Positions 7,965-16,821 of a stretch of 64,000 nucleotides of DNA are shown here, in pieces. The notes below the pieces were generated by a model. It saw nothing but the letters and a program-made list of their open reading frames with translations, had not been told where the DNA came from and did not search any database. Both the position numbers and the translations under genes were made by a program. Every line of letters starts with the position of its first letter. The stretch's first letter is position 1. The stretch comes from Nocardia sp. NBC_00403 (GTDB lineage: Bacteria > Actinomycetota > Actinomycetes > Mycobacteriales > Mycobacteriaceae). Where the stretch lies: NCBI RefSeq assembly GCF_036046055.1, contig NZ_CP107939.1, positions 7,750,001 through 7,814,000 of the forward strand, given 5' to 3'.

Positions 7965-8062
7965 TACGGCAGATAGCGGCACACTATCTGCCATAGAATG
8001 CGAGTCGTCCTGGCGCGACGGCACCTTCGCGATGGGGCGGCTCGGGAAACTATCTGCCGTAG
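7965..8062. other. Probable internal resolution site of the transposon
   Basis: TACGGCAGATAG (7965-7976) and CTATCTGCCATA (7984-7995) form an 11/12 inverted repeat around a 7-base spacer, a geometry typical of a tyrosine-recombinase core site. A third copy, CTATCTGCCGTA (8050-8061), is an exact inverse of the first and lies 19 bases before the recombinase gene. TnpI-type elements carry a core dyad plus accessory binding sites directly upstream of tnpI, so this is best read as the co-integrate resolution site and possibly an autoregulatory operator. Confidence 0.7.
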
Positions 8063-8080
8063 CGCGGAAGGCGGTCGAAA

Positions 8081-9007
8081 TTGGGCGCGGTACGGACGCT
8101 GCCGACAGTGGCGGCCGGGGTGCGGTTGGCGGATGGGGTGAAGATGTATCTGGACACGATCCCCGTCGACAACACCCGCCGAGGCTACGGGGCGGCGTTG
8201 GACCGGCTCGTACGCGATTTCGGCGCGGACACCGATGTGGCGCTGCTGGACCCGGACCGGGTGTCGGGCTGGTTCGTGTTCGTGTGGGGTGCGAAGTCGC
8301 CGAAGACGTTCAACCTCCGGTTGACCGCGTTGGCGTCGGCGTGCGCTTGGTGGCGCAAGCAGGACTGGCTCACCGGAGATCCGTTGGTGCGGTTGCAGGC
8401 GCGTCCGGCCCCGCCGGACAACAGCCGGGCCATGACCCACGACGAGGTCGCCGGGCTGCTCGATTCGGACGCGCCGCTGCGGGAGCGCACGTGGTGGACG
8501 ATGCTCTACGAGACCGCGGCCAGGGCCGAAGAGATCCTGATGCTCGACGTCGAAGATCTCGACACCGTGAACCGTTGCGCGACCGTGGTTCGCAAGGGCG
8601 GCGCCCGCGACGTCATCTATTGGCAGACCGGCACCGCGCGGCTGCTGCCCCGCCTGATCGCCGGCCGCAAGCGCGGGCCGTTGTTTCTCACCGACCGCAA
8701 AGCGAAACCGTCTGTGGCGCTGGAGGACATCGACCCGACCACGCGGCGGGCCCGGTTGTCGTACCGGCGTGCGGCGACGCTGTTCGAGGAACACACAACG
8801 GTGATGAAGCGCGGCCCGTTCACGCTGCACCAACTCAGACACAGCAAGCTCACCCACGCCGCCGAGACCGGCGCGTCCACGCCGATGCTGATGGCGCTGT
8901 CCGGGCACTCCTCGGTGCGTAGCCTCGCGAAATACACCAGGGTGTCGGCCGAGGCGCTGGGGCGGTGGCAGGCCGAGACCGACCCGGCCTCCAGGCGTCG
9001 GCGGTAG
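8081..9007 (+). CDS. Tyrosine recombinase (TnpI-like co-integrate resolvase)
   Basis: A 308-residue protein starting at TTG 8081, behind GGAAGG; an ATG at 8144 is a less likely alternative. The N-terminal SAM-like core-binding domain (about 15-110) precedes a catalytic domain with the full family set: Arg148 (ARAEE), a basic residue at 171/172 (RKGG), H250-x-x-R253-H254 (HQLRH), His276 (GHSS) and nucleophile Tyr285 (AKYTRV). It is placed next to a dyad cluster at the transposon's left end. The role inferred is resolution of co-integrates made by the transposase, the job done by TnpI in Tn4430. It could also act as an integrase, but the element has proper Tn3 ends. Confidence 0.88.
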   Translation: MGAVRTLPTVAAGVRLADGVKMYLDTIPVDNTRRGYGAALDRLVRDFGADTDVALLDPDRVSGWFVFVWGAKSPKTFNLRLTALASACAWWRKQDWLTGDPLVRLQARPAPPDNSRAMTHDEVAGLLDSDAPLRERTWWTMLYETAARAEEILMLDVEDLDTVNRCATVVRKGGARDVIYWQTGTARLLPRLIAGRKRGPLFLTDRKAKPSVALEDIDPTTRRARLSYRRAATLFEEHTTVMKRGPFTLHQLRHSKLTHAAETGASTPMLMALSGHSSVRSLAKYTRVSAEALGRWQAETDPASRRRR

Positions 9008-9233
9008 CTCGGCCTGTTCGGGTCGATTCACTGACGGCATGGTGAGCACGGCCCGATCGACGCGGCGGCGTGTGTTGAGCTGCTACTGGTGGTTGCAGGT
9101 GAAACTGAGCGTCACATGATGGCTCTAACGGTGATTCGTGCAGGCGAGTTTTGACATCACATGGAGGTGTATGGGCTGGGCTTCGCCGCCCGGGCCAGGG
9201 GATTGAAACCGGCTTGCAGGCTAGGCTTCCGGC

Positions 9234-9884
9234 ATGAGCACGGCGCAGTCCGACAACCTTCCCTGTCGACAGGAGAAGCGACGACTCCGGTCACAGCTCG
9301 CCTGGTACCTGTTGCTCGCCTGCACGGTTGCGTCTTGCCTGGGGGCACTCGTCTGGGCAAGCGTCCCGGACAGCGCAGAGTCGTTGCTGTTGTGGTTTTT
9401 CTTGATCAGCGCGTCGTTTGGGTTGTTATGCGTGATTATCGGCTACCTGACCCGGGTAGTCGTAACCCGGCGGTTTCGGGTACCCGAGCTAAGTCCCCTG
9501 CTTGCGCCTGCGCTGGTGGTGGCGTTCACGGTGTCTGCGTGGAGCGCAGACCTACCGATCGCTGTGCGCTGGCAGTTCTCGTCGCACAGCTTCGATGATG
9601 CCGCACAGCAGGTGCGCGACGGTGTCGATCCGCGGACGTTCGAAGGTCACCGGCTCGGGCTCTACCGCATCGACAGTGTGGACCGCTACGCCTACGGTAT
9701 CTACTTCCGGACCAGCCCCATGACGGGCAACTGCTCGAGCGGGGGCGGAGGGTTTGCCCAGCTTACCGGCGCCTCTCGCGCGTCTGACGCGTTCCATCAT
9801 CTGAATGGTGACTGGCATTGGTTCTGCCTCGACAGTGCTAGGGAAGGGACAGTGCCAGACCAGCCGATCGGGGGATACCGATAG
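9234..9884 (+). CDS. Transposon passenger: membrane protein of unknown function
   Basis: A 216-residue protein starting at ATG 9234. Two N-terminal transmembrane helices (about 22-44 and 52-73) are followed by a basic turn, a third hydrophobic segment (about 85-104), and an extracytoplasmic region of roughly 110 residues. That region contains NCSSGGGGFAQL and two further aromatic, Trp-rich patches, with Cys in NCSS and in FCLDS that could form a disulfide. I do not recognise the family. It is the only cargo gene of the Tn3-family element. The upstream 226 bases (9008-9233) contain no other gene; the 150 bases downstream (9885-10034) hold nothing recognisable. Confidence 0.65.
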   Translation: MSTAQSDNLPCRQEKRRLRSQLAWYLLLACTVASCLGALVWASVPDSAESLLLWFFLISASFGLLCVIIGYLTRVVVTRRFRVPELSPLLAPALVVAFTVSAWSADLPIAVRWQFSSHSFDDAAQQVRDGVDPRTFEGHRLGLYRIDSVDRYAYGIYFRTSPMTGNCSSGGGGFAQLTGASRASDAFHHLNGDWHWFCLDSAREGTVPDQPIGGYR

Positions 9885-10034
9885 CTAACGAGTCCCAGGA
9901 CACGGTGACGGTTACGGCTGGCTTTCCGGCCGATTGGTTTGCGCCTCTTCGATTTCGGCATCCCAAATCCATCCTCTTCATGGAACGGTCGGCGTCGACG
10001 ACCAGTGTGGCCGCAGCCACTGGGCAACGCCTGC

Positions 10035-13000
10035 TCACTCGTCGTCGCGGGCGGCGGGATCACGTAACTTCCGGTGGCTGCCGCCGAGGTCGGGCAGGTG
10101 GAAGGCGTAGTGGCCGTCGATGCCTATATGGGTGCGGATGAACGCCGACAGCCGCTGCGCGTCGTCATCGCGCACCGGATAGCCTTGGGCGCGTAGCTGT
10201 TCCAGGGCGTGGTTGGTGTAGAACGTATTCCACAGAACGGTGCAGTTGAGCACCAACCCGAGCGCGGAGAGCTGATCTTCCATACCTTCGTAATAGGTGC
10301 GGGTCATCTCCCCTTTCTTCCCGTGGTAGATCCGCCGCGCCAGGTCGTGGCGACCCTCGCCGAGATTGGCCTGGACCTTGCCCTCCCGCCGATACGGTTC
10401 GTCGTCGGCCAGACGCAGGATGTGCAGGGTTTTGAAGATCCGCCCGTAGTGCGCGATTCCCTGACCCAGCGGGGTCGGGCTCCCATCGCGAGAGATCATG
10501 CGTGTGACGTCGTGAGCGGAGACCTCACACTCGTTGATCGACACCGCGACCCGGCACATGTCCTCCCAGTGCGCGGCGATCTTGTCGGTGTCGATGCGCC
10601 CCCGCGCGGCCTGGTTGAGCGGTCCGTAGTCAGCACCCGGGTCGAACCGCCACAACCGCTGATCAGGCAGATTCGCCAACTGCGGCCTGTACCTCTTGCC
10701 GATCAAATGCACCAGACCGAACACGATGTCGCTATAGGAGCCGGTGTCGGTGATGATCGCCTCGGGTACTTTTCCGCCCTGCTGGAGCTGCACGACATCG
10801 ATGAAGTTCAGCGAGTCGCGCGGCGTCCCGGACAACACCTTGGCCGCCAGCCCAGCGGATTGGTCGTTGAGCATGTTCAACCAGGTGATGCCGCGTTTAC
10901 GGCCGAAGTACTTCGGGTTCGGTCTCGCGTGGATCGTGCGGACCGGAACCACGAACCGCATGCCGTCGACCGAAGCGAGCAGCCCGCCACCCCACAGCTG
11001 CGCCAACTCGATCTCGGCCTGGGCCTTGACCAGCTCCACGTTGGCCGCGGTCAACGTCTCCAAACGGATATAGTTCTGGTCGACGTGGTGCAAACGGTCA
11101 CGGGTCAGCGCGTCCACACCGGGGCTGGTCACCGGCTTGAAACCTACGTTCATCGCGTGCGCGCACAGTACCGCGGCGACCGACAATCCGAGATCGGCGA
11201 CGCGGGCGCCGTTGCCGGAGGCGTGGGTGAACGACTCGGTGAACCCGGGCACCCAGGACATGACTTCCAGGACCAGCTCGGGCAGGTCGACCTCTGGCAA
11301 CATGGCCTCGACCCGGCGGCGCAGATCGACCAGCGACGGCGGGTCCGGCTCGGCCTTCAGCGCGGCGAGGTGGAGTCGACCGTCCTCGTCGACGGTCGCC
11401 GGGCCGTCGCTATCCAATCTCGTGGCGACCTCACGGTAGGCGGTGTCCACCGCGGCAGCATGCTCGGCGAGCAACGCCCCCGGATCATCTGGCAGGTTCA
11501 ACGCGTTCATCCCGGCCTCGCGGGCACGTTCCCACGCTTGCCCGACCAGCAGTTGGGCTCTCGGGTCACGCCATCGCGTCGAATGCGGGGCAAAGATGTT
11601 GCGGTGCTTGAGATGCCGATGGAACTGCTCGAGCAGGCACAGCGTGTAGGCGGCGCGGTCGACCGTTTCCGGGGGACGACCTTCCCGGTAGACGAGGCGC
11701 TTCCAGCCGCCGCCGATGAGGTCGTGGTCGACCTGGCGGGCATCGAGCCAGCTTGCGGGCAGTTTCGACTTCGTCGTCATCAGCTCACCCAAGGTATTCA
11801 TCGCCGCCAGCACCGCTGCACCGTCCGCGGTGGCCCCGAACACCACGGTGCGCATCAGCCGGGGCAGGAACACCCGGACTGTGGCCAGGCGACCGGCCAA
11901 CTCTTCGAGGCGCTGCTCGTTGAGTTCGGCGTCATCGACCGGAACCAGCTCGTCGATCACCGCGACGGCGGCCCGTAGCTCGCTCTTGGTCGCGGTGTTC
12001 TCGATCAGATCCCACATCATCTCCAAGCTGAGGTCCGGTTCGACCTCGGTCATCTCCAACAGCACCTTCATCGCCGCCGCGAGCTTGCCCGCATGACGCG
12101 AGACCCGCGGATACCGGCGCAGTTTCTCATCACGCGACTCACGTTCGGCCTTCGACAGCAGATTGGTGACCATCAACAGGTCGAACAACTCGAGCACGTC
12201 ATCGGTCGCTCTGCCCGAGAGCACTTTCACCGTGGCGACCATGACCGCCAGGCGATTGCGGCGGGGCTCAAGGCGACGCAACGCAGGCGCCTTACTCGAC
12301 AACCCGTAGGTGGCCAGCCCGATCACCCGACGCTGCGGCACCATCGACACATCCAGGGATTGACCGCCCAGCCCGATGAGGTCAGCAAGCCGGTCCAAGG
12401 CGTCGAGCATCCCCTTGGAGCTGGTCCGGAACACGCCCTTGCGGAGCCGTTCCAGCTCGCTGACACGGCGTCTGCCCTCGGGTGCATCCAGCAACCCCAG
12501 TAGCGCCGACCCCGAACCGGCGGTCAGTTGATCGGTCAGCGCATTCCACAACCGCTGATCAGCGGTGTGTCGCCCATCGGTGACCAAACGTTCCAAGGTC
12601 CGGGGACCGGGAAGCAGCGCCTGGCGGTTGCGTAGCCAGTCGACTGCCCCGGCGAATATCGCTTTGGGCCCATCGCCGCTCACCCACGCCTGGTCGGCGA
12701 CCCACGCCGCCAACTCGGCCTCGACCTCGCTGTAGGAGGTCAGGTCGTACTCACGCTGGATCTCCCAGGCATGTTCGAGCTTGGTCTTTTCCCGCTCGGT
12801 GTACTGCTTCACACACGAGGAGTCCTCGATACCCAACTGCTCGGCGAGGTAGTCGACCAGCTCAGGGGATACGTCGAGCGGATCGGCCAGAAACATGCCG
12901 AGCTGACGGGCCGTGACGACCTGAAGCGCGAATCCAAGGCGGTTGTAGTCCCGACGCCGACCCGCGATCAGCTTGCGGTCTTCGTCATCGAGGTAGAAGA

Positions 13001-13061
13001 ACCGCTCCAGCTCAACGCGGGACAACGCCCCGAACCGGCCGTAGCCGCCCTCATCGGTCAC
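10035..13061 (-). CDS. tnpA: Tn3-family transposase TnpA
   Basis: A full-length 1,008-residue transposase read leftwards from GTG 13061. The N-terminal DUF4158-type region (RFFYLDDEDRKLIAGRRRDYNRLGFALQ) is followed by the long helical middle. The C-terminal DDE catalytic part has the motif IITDTGSYSD (Asp near residue 770), then LWRFDPGADY. Near the end come VLWNTFYTNHALEQLRAQG and HIGIDGHYAFHLPDL, both Tn3-family hallmarks. It catalyses replicative transposition from the 38-bp ends; the start lies 48 bases inside the right repeat, as expected. No frameshift or internal stop is seen, so the protein should be functional. Confidence 0.95.
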   Translation of the reverse strand: MTDEGGYGRFGALSRVELERFFYLDDEDRKLIAGRRRDYNRLGFALQVVTARQLGMFLADPLDVSPELVDYLAEQLGIEDSSCVKQYTEREKTKLEHAWEIQREYDLTSYSEVEAELAAWVADQAWVSGDGPKAIFAGAVDWLRNRQALLPGPRTLERLVTDGRHTADQRLWNALTDQLTAGSGSALLGLLDAPEGRRRVSELERLRKGVFRTSSKGMLDALDRLADLIGLGGQSLDVSMVPQRRVIGLATYGLSSKAPALRRLEPRRNRLAVMVATVKVLSGRATDDVLELFDLLMVTNLLSKAERESRDEKLRRYPRVSRHAGKLAAAMKVLLEMTEVEPDLSLEMMWDLIENTATKSELRAAVAVIDELVPVDDAELNEQRLEELAGRLATVRVFLPRLMRTVVFGATADGAAVLAAMNTLGELMTTKSKLPASWLDARQVDHDLIGGGWKRLVYREGRPPETVDRAAYTLCLLEQFHRHLKHRNIFAPHSTRWRDPRAQLLVGQAWERAREAGMNALNLPDDPGALLAEHAAAVDTAYREVATRLDSDGPATVDEDGRLHLAALKAEPDPPSLVDLRRRVEAMLPEVDLPELVLEVMSWVPGFTESFTHASGNGARVADLGLSVAAVLCAHAMNVGFKPVTSPGVDALTRDRLHHVDQNYIRLETLTAANVELVKAQAEIELAQLWGGGLLASVDGMRFVVPVRTIHARPNPKYFGRKRGITWLNMLNDQSAGLAAKVLSGTPRDSLNFIDVVQLQQGGKVPEAIITDTGSYSDIVFGLVHLIGKRYRPQLANLPDQRLWRFDPGADYGPLNQAARGRIDTDKIAAHWEDMCRVAVSINECEVSAHDVTRMISRDGSPTPLGQGIAHYGRIFKTLHILRLADDEPYRREGKVQANLGEGRHDLARRIYHGKKGEMTRTYYEGMEDQLSALGLVLNCTVLWNTFYTNHALEQLRAQGYPVRDDDAQRLSAFIRTHIGIDGHYAFHLPDLGGSHRKLRDPAARDDE

Positions 13062-13109
13062 GACGACATGAAATCACCTGTAGGTCAACACCGCTCGATA
13101 TTCAGCGCG

Positions 13110-13147
13110 CTTGGCGCCGGATCGGGCGGATCTGCTCCTCGACCCCC
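13110..13147 (-). repeat. Right terminal inverted repeat (IRR) of the Tn3-family element
   Basis: Read on the minus strand it begins GGGGGTCGAGGAGCAG and ends GGCGCCAAG. It pairs with the left end at 33 of 38 positions, with the central CGCCCGATCCGGCGC block identical. Confidence 0.93.
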
Positions 13148-13152
13148 GGCGA
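13148..13152. repeat. Target-site duplication, right copy (GGCGA)
   Basis: GGCGA directly follows the right terminal repeat and matches the five bases before the left repeat. Confidence 0.9.
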
Positions 13153-14153
13153 GAGCGGCGGCAGGAAGAACGCGATGTTCGGCTGCGCGCGGTCCAGGAC
13201 AGCATGGCCGTTTTCGACGGCCTGCTGCCCGCGCCGGGTGCCCAGACGGTGGCGATGCGGCTACGGGAAATGAGCATGCAGGTGTGCGCGTCGGATCCAC
13301 GGACGATGCCGCAGCGGCGCGCAGACGCGCTCGTCGCGCTGGCCGATGGGTCCGGGCAGTTGCGGTGTCAGTGCGGGCGCGGTGCGCGCTGCCCCAAGTA
13401 CGGCGTGCCGATCGAGCGGCCGCGCCGCCCGCTCATTCAGATAGGTATCCCCGCCGATACCCTGCTCGGGATTCAGGAGTCGCCCGCATTCCTGGCCGGC
13501 TATGGGCCCATCGACGCGGCGCTGGCGCGAATACTGGCCGAACATGCTCGCATCCAGGTGATTCCGGAACAGTCCGATATCGACGACCCGACCACCGCCG
13601 AGGAGGCGGCGCAGTGGCGGCCCACGCCCCGGCTGGAACGCGAAGTCCGTGCGGTGGACGGAATGTGCCGCTTCCCCGGTTGCGCGATGCCTGCCGCCGA
13701 ATCCGAACTGGACCACAACCATCCCTTCGACCACGAGCGACCATCCCGCGGTGGACCGACGGCACGCACCAACCTCGCCGTGCTCTGCGGTCGCCACCAT
13801 CGCCTGAAGACGCTGGCGGACAAGGAGAACTCCCCTGGGCGGTCTGGCGCGCGGACCTGGAGCGCCTGCAGTGGACCGCACCGACGGGCGACATCCATAC
13901 GACCGTCCGCGAGGGCGCCAAATACCTCTTCCCGCGCACCGACACCGGCGCACTCGCCGCCCCGTACCTCGGCGTCCACAGATCCGAGCAGGCGATGGAC
14001 CCGCCCCGAGCCCTTCCCGACCGCCCCACCGCCGAAGAGATGGTGTACCCCTTGAACGGCTACGTAGTCGTCCACGGACAGCTTCGGCGGATCCCACCCG
14101 AAGACGAAATCCCCGACGACAGACCCGAGCCGGCCCGAAATCGCGCGCAATAA
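13148..14153 (+). pseudogene. DUF222/13E12-type HNH endonuclease gene, 3' part, also frameshifted
   Basis: This is the continuation of the gene begun at 7422 (RRQEERDVRLRAVQDSMAVFDGLLPAPGAQTVAMRL). It ends with an HNH nuclease domain: CRFPGC, the ELDHNHPFDH core, then NLAVLCGRHHRLKT. After ADKENS the reading frame breaks in a C run at 13832-13835. One extra C would restore PWAVWRADLERLQWTAPTGDIHTTVREG and the natural stop TAA at 14151. The gene is therefore disabled twice, by the transposon and by this one-base slip (or an error in the sequence). The HNH metal-binding residues themselves are intact. Confidence 0.82.
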
Positions 14154-14408
14154 CCCTTCGGCGTCAGCACTGCCCATCAACCAATCGGCACCCATTCTGC
14201 ACGATTCGCTGTGCAGACCTCCGGAATCGAACCTTGTCGACCCCTGGCAACCGACGGCCCGGCGACAACAATCAAAACAAGCAGTTGTTTCGAGAACAGT
14301 GATGCAAATCACGGCCGGTCGCTACATTGTTTCCACCCGGCTACTCGTCCTGAACTGCGGATGGTTCAGTCTCCTGCGAAATGCCGTGGCCAGAAAGGCA
14401 TCTCGACC

Positions 14409-16343
14409 ATGAGTTCGACCACGACTACGCCCCCGCCAACCCTGATCACCGGGTTGTGGCAGCGCAAACTACCGCACTATCCCGATACGCCCGCCCGCTC
14501 CTGGTACCTGGCCGTGGTGGTCATCGCCTCGATCGCACTGTATTACCAATTGTTCGTCACCGGCGCGGTGGGCAATGAGCTCATCGCGTACTTCGATCTC
14601 TCTTTTGCGTACTTCGTGTGGATCTTCATTATCGGCGCCGCATTCGGCGCGGTCGCTTCGGTGCTCGCGGGTGTGCTCGATCGGTGGGGGCGGGCGAATA
14701 TCGTCGCCTACGGCGTGGTGATCTGCTCGCTGCTGACGCTGTTCGCGGTGCCCGCGACGACCTCGAAAGAGGCATACCTCGTCGTCTACATCCTGGTGAG
14801 CATCGTCGAGGGCGCTGTGCTCGTGGCGACGCCGGCACTGATCCGCGACTTCTCGCCACAGCTGGACCGCGCATCCGCGATGGGTTTCTGGACGCTCGGA
14901 CCCGTCATCGGAGCCCTGGTCACCACCCAGATCTCCACCCGGACCCTGGACGCGCATCCGGACTGGCAGTACCACTACCGACTCTGCGGCGCGATCAGCC
15001 TCGTCATCGCTGTGATCGCGGTGATCGGATTGCGTGAGCTGAGTCCACAACTGCGCGACCAGATCATGGTGTCGCTGCGCGACCGGGCACTGATCGAGGC
15101 ACGCGCCCGCGGCATCGATGTCAGCCAACTGGAGCAAGGGCAGTGGCGGCAGATGCTGCGCCTCAATATCGTGGGGTCAGCCCTGGGGATCAGCCTGTTC
15201 CTGGCCTTCTTCTACACGATCGTGTCGTTCCTACCGGTCTACATGGCCACGAACTTCGGCTTCAGTCCGGCCAAGGCCAATGCGCTCGGCAACTGGTACT
15301 GGACCGCCAACGCGATCGCGCTGGTGCTCGCCGGTATCGCGTCGGACAAACTCAAGGTGCGTAAGCCCTTCATGATCGTGGGCGCGCTCATCAGCATCGT
15401 CGGTATGTTCGTTTTCATCGGCTACACCGACAAACCCGACACCGGCTACTACGCGTTCGCAACGGTTTTCGTGGTCATCGCAGTCGGCACCGGTATCGCC
15501 TACTCCACCTGGATGGCCAGCTTCACCGAGACAGTCGAGGACCGGAACCCGGCCGCGACGGCCGTCGGACTCGCGGTGTGGGGCGGCACCCTGCGCGGCG
15601 TCGTCACTGTCGTCCTGTTCGGCTTGCTCATCGTGGTGAACGCGGCGGGCCCGCTGGTCAATTACGGCCCCAAGCTCCAGGAAATCCAGCACCGATTCGG
15701 CCCGGAGCTGGCGACCATCCAGCAGGTCGGACCGGAAACCCTTGCGGCGCTGAAAACCAACCCCAACGATCCGGCCGCACAGCTCACGGCGATGACCAAG
15801 CTCACCGGCGCCACAGCGGCCGAGATTCAGGCGGCCTTCGGGCTGAGCATGAAATACCCGCAGGAAGTCGCGACCCTGCAAGCCATCGCTCCCGCCACGT
15901 TGGCGGCGCTTGCGGCCAACCCCACCGATGCGAACGCCGGACTGGCGGCGGTCGGTCAGGTGGCCAAGAAGTTCGGTATTCCGCCGGACCAGGCGATCGC
16001 CCGCCTCACCGCCGTCCAGCAGATTCCACCCGCCGAACTCGCCGTAGCCGCGAAGGTCGGCCCGCAACTCGAGCAGGCGAGCGCGAAGCTGAAGGCGGTC
16101 GGCACCATTCCCGTCGAAGACCAGGCCTACCTGGCCGAGCACGCCACAGAAGTGCAGCAGGCGCAAGCCGATTCGCCCTCGCAGTGGAAGCGCTGGTGGT
16201 GGATCTGCCTGATCGCACAGGTCGCTTTCCTGCCGTTCGTCTTCCTGATGGCCGGACACTGGAGCCCGAAGAAGGCCGCGGCGCAGGCCCAGGAGCACGA
16301 CAAACTCGTCGAGCGCGAACTCGCCACCCTGTCGACGACGTGA
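14409..16343 (+). CDS. MFS transporter with a 182-residue repeat insert before the last helix
   Basis: A 644-residue major facilitator protein starting at ATG 14409, behind GAAAGG. The helices of both MFS halves are clear, including the A-loop-like segment VLAGVLDRWGRANIVAYG and, after the middle loop, GIASDKLKVRKPFMIVG. Between the penultimate helix (LRGVVTVVLFGLLIVVNAAG) and the last (WWWICLIAQVAFLPFVFLMAG) lies an Ala-rich helical insert, about residues 414-595. It contains two related units about 53 residues apart (ATIQQVGPETLAALKTNPND and ATLQAIAPATLAALAANPTD). With standard topology this loop is extracytoplasmic. The substrate is unknown. A strong hairpin follows the stop. Confidence 0.8.
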   Translation: MSSTTTTPPPTLITGLWQRKLPHYPDTPARSWYLAVVVIASIALYYQLFVTGAVGNELIAYFDLSFAYFVWIFIIGAAFGAVASVLAGVLDRWGRANIVAYGVVICSLLTLFAVPATTSKEAYLVVYILVSIVEGAVLVATPALIRDFSPQLDRASAMGFWTLGPVIGALVTTQISTRTLDAHPDWQYHYRLCGAISLVIAVIAVIGLRELSPQLRDQIMVSLRDRALIEARARGIDVSQLEQGQWRQMLRLNIVGSALGISLFLAFFYTIVSFLPVYMATNFGFSPAKANALGNWYWTANAIALVLAGIASDKLKVRKPFMIVGALISIVGMFVFIGYTDKPDTGYYAFATVFVVIAVGTGIAYSTWMASFTETVEDRNPAATAVGLAVWGGTLRGVVTVVLFGLLIVVNAAGPLVNYGPKLQEIQHRFGPELATIQQVGPETLAALKTNPNDPAAQLTAMTKLTGATAAEIQAAFGLSMKYPQEVATLQAIAPATLAALAANPTDANAGLAAVGQVAKKFGIPPDQAIARLTAVQQIPPAELAVAAKVGPQLEQASAKLKAVGTIPVEDQAYLAEHATEVQQAQADSPSQWKRWWWICLIAQVAFLPFVFLMAGHWSPKKAAAQAQEHDKLVERELATLSTT

Positions 16344-16348
16344 CGCCG

Positions 16349-16384
16349 CCGGTTCGGGCGGCGCGATCGCATCGCCCGAACCGG
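16349..16384. terminator. Strong hairpin between convergent genes
   Basis: CCGGTTCGGGCG and CGCCCGAACCGG pair over 12 bp around a 12-base loop, five bases after the MFS stop and 20 bases from the end of the converging MmcQ-like gene. It probably terminates both transcripts. No clear U-run is present, as often in actinobacteria. Confidence 0.75.
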
Positions 16385-16404
16385 ACGCTTCGACGTTGCG
16401 GCCG

Positions 16405-16794
16405 TCAGCGACCGTGGAGGTAGCTGTCGGCCAAACGGGCTGGGGCGCAAGCCAACCAACCGTCTTGCAGGAGTTCGCGCAGCCGCTCGACGGTGGTGCG
16501 ATTCAGTTCGACGAGGACCGCGGCATAGCCGTCGAAATGCGGGATGGTGAACACACCGGGGCGATCCTCGGCGAGAACGGCTTCCTTGTCGTTGAGGTCG
16601 GCCAGCCGCACCGCGAGGATCGGCGCCTCGGGCCGCTCGGTATCGCCGAATCGCTTGATATCCGCCTTGCTGAACGGTCGTTCCCACGCGAAAGCCTTGC
16701 CCGCGACCGACCATGTCCGGTAGTCGAATCGCAAGCCTTCGGTCACCTCGGGGAGCTGAAGAGCGATCTCAGCGGCATCGTCCAGGGTTGCCAC
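16405..16794 (-). CDS. MmcQ/YjbR family protein
   Basis: 129 residues with the compact double-wing fold pattern of the family: an N-terminal helix [37 protein letters not shown], a central [37 protein letters not shown], and a closing helix [23 protein letters not shown]. Proteins of this family are small and presumed to bind DNA or ligands, but no reaction is established. It is monocistronic and convergent with the MFS gene. Confidence 0.8.
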   Translation of the reverse strand: MATLDDAAEIALQLPEVTEGLRFDYRTWSVAGKAFAWERPFSKADIKRFGDTERPEAPILAVRLADLNDKEAVLAEDRPGVFTIPHFDGYAAVLVELNRTTVERLRELLQDGWLACAPARLADSYLHGR

Positions 16795-16821
16795 TCCTAC
16801 GACGCTAGCCGATTCTCGCGA

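Larger units (their letters stand above)
7923..13147. mobile_element. Complete Tn3-family transposon (5,225 bp) with tyrosine-type resolvase
   Basis: The element is bounded by 38-bp inverted repeats that match at 33 of 38 positions, begin GGGGG and end AAG, and are flanked by the GGCGA duplication. Inside, from left to right, lie a cluster of inverted 12-mers (probable internal resolution site), a tyrosine recombinase gene (+), a membrane-protein passenger gene (+) and a full-length Tn3-type transposase (-). This is the module set of the Tn4430/Tn5401-like TnpI branch of Tn3 elements, but here the recombinase and transposase converge rather than lie in tandem. All parts appear intact, so recent insertion and possible activity are inferred. 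It interrupts a DUF222/HNH gene. Confidence 0.92.

Noticed and set aside
10209..11978. A 589-codon open frame on the plus strand inside the transposase gene
   Set aside because: It is antisense to the well-conserved TnpA, has the arginine/glutamine/histidine-rich composition of mirror frames in GC-rich DNA, and shows no domain.
14211..14408. N-terminal extension of the MFS transporter by 66 residues
   Set aside because: The extension is not membrane-protein-like. ATG 14409 has a ribosome-binding site and gives a normal MFS N-terminus.
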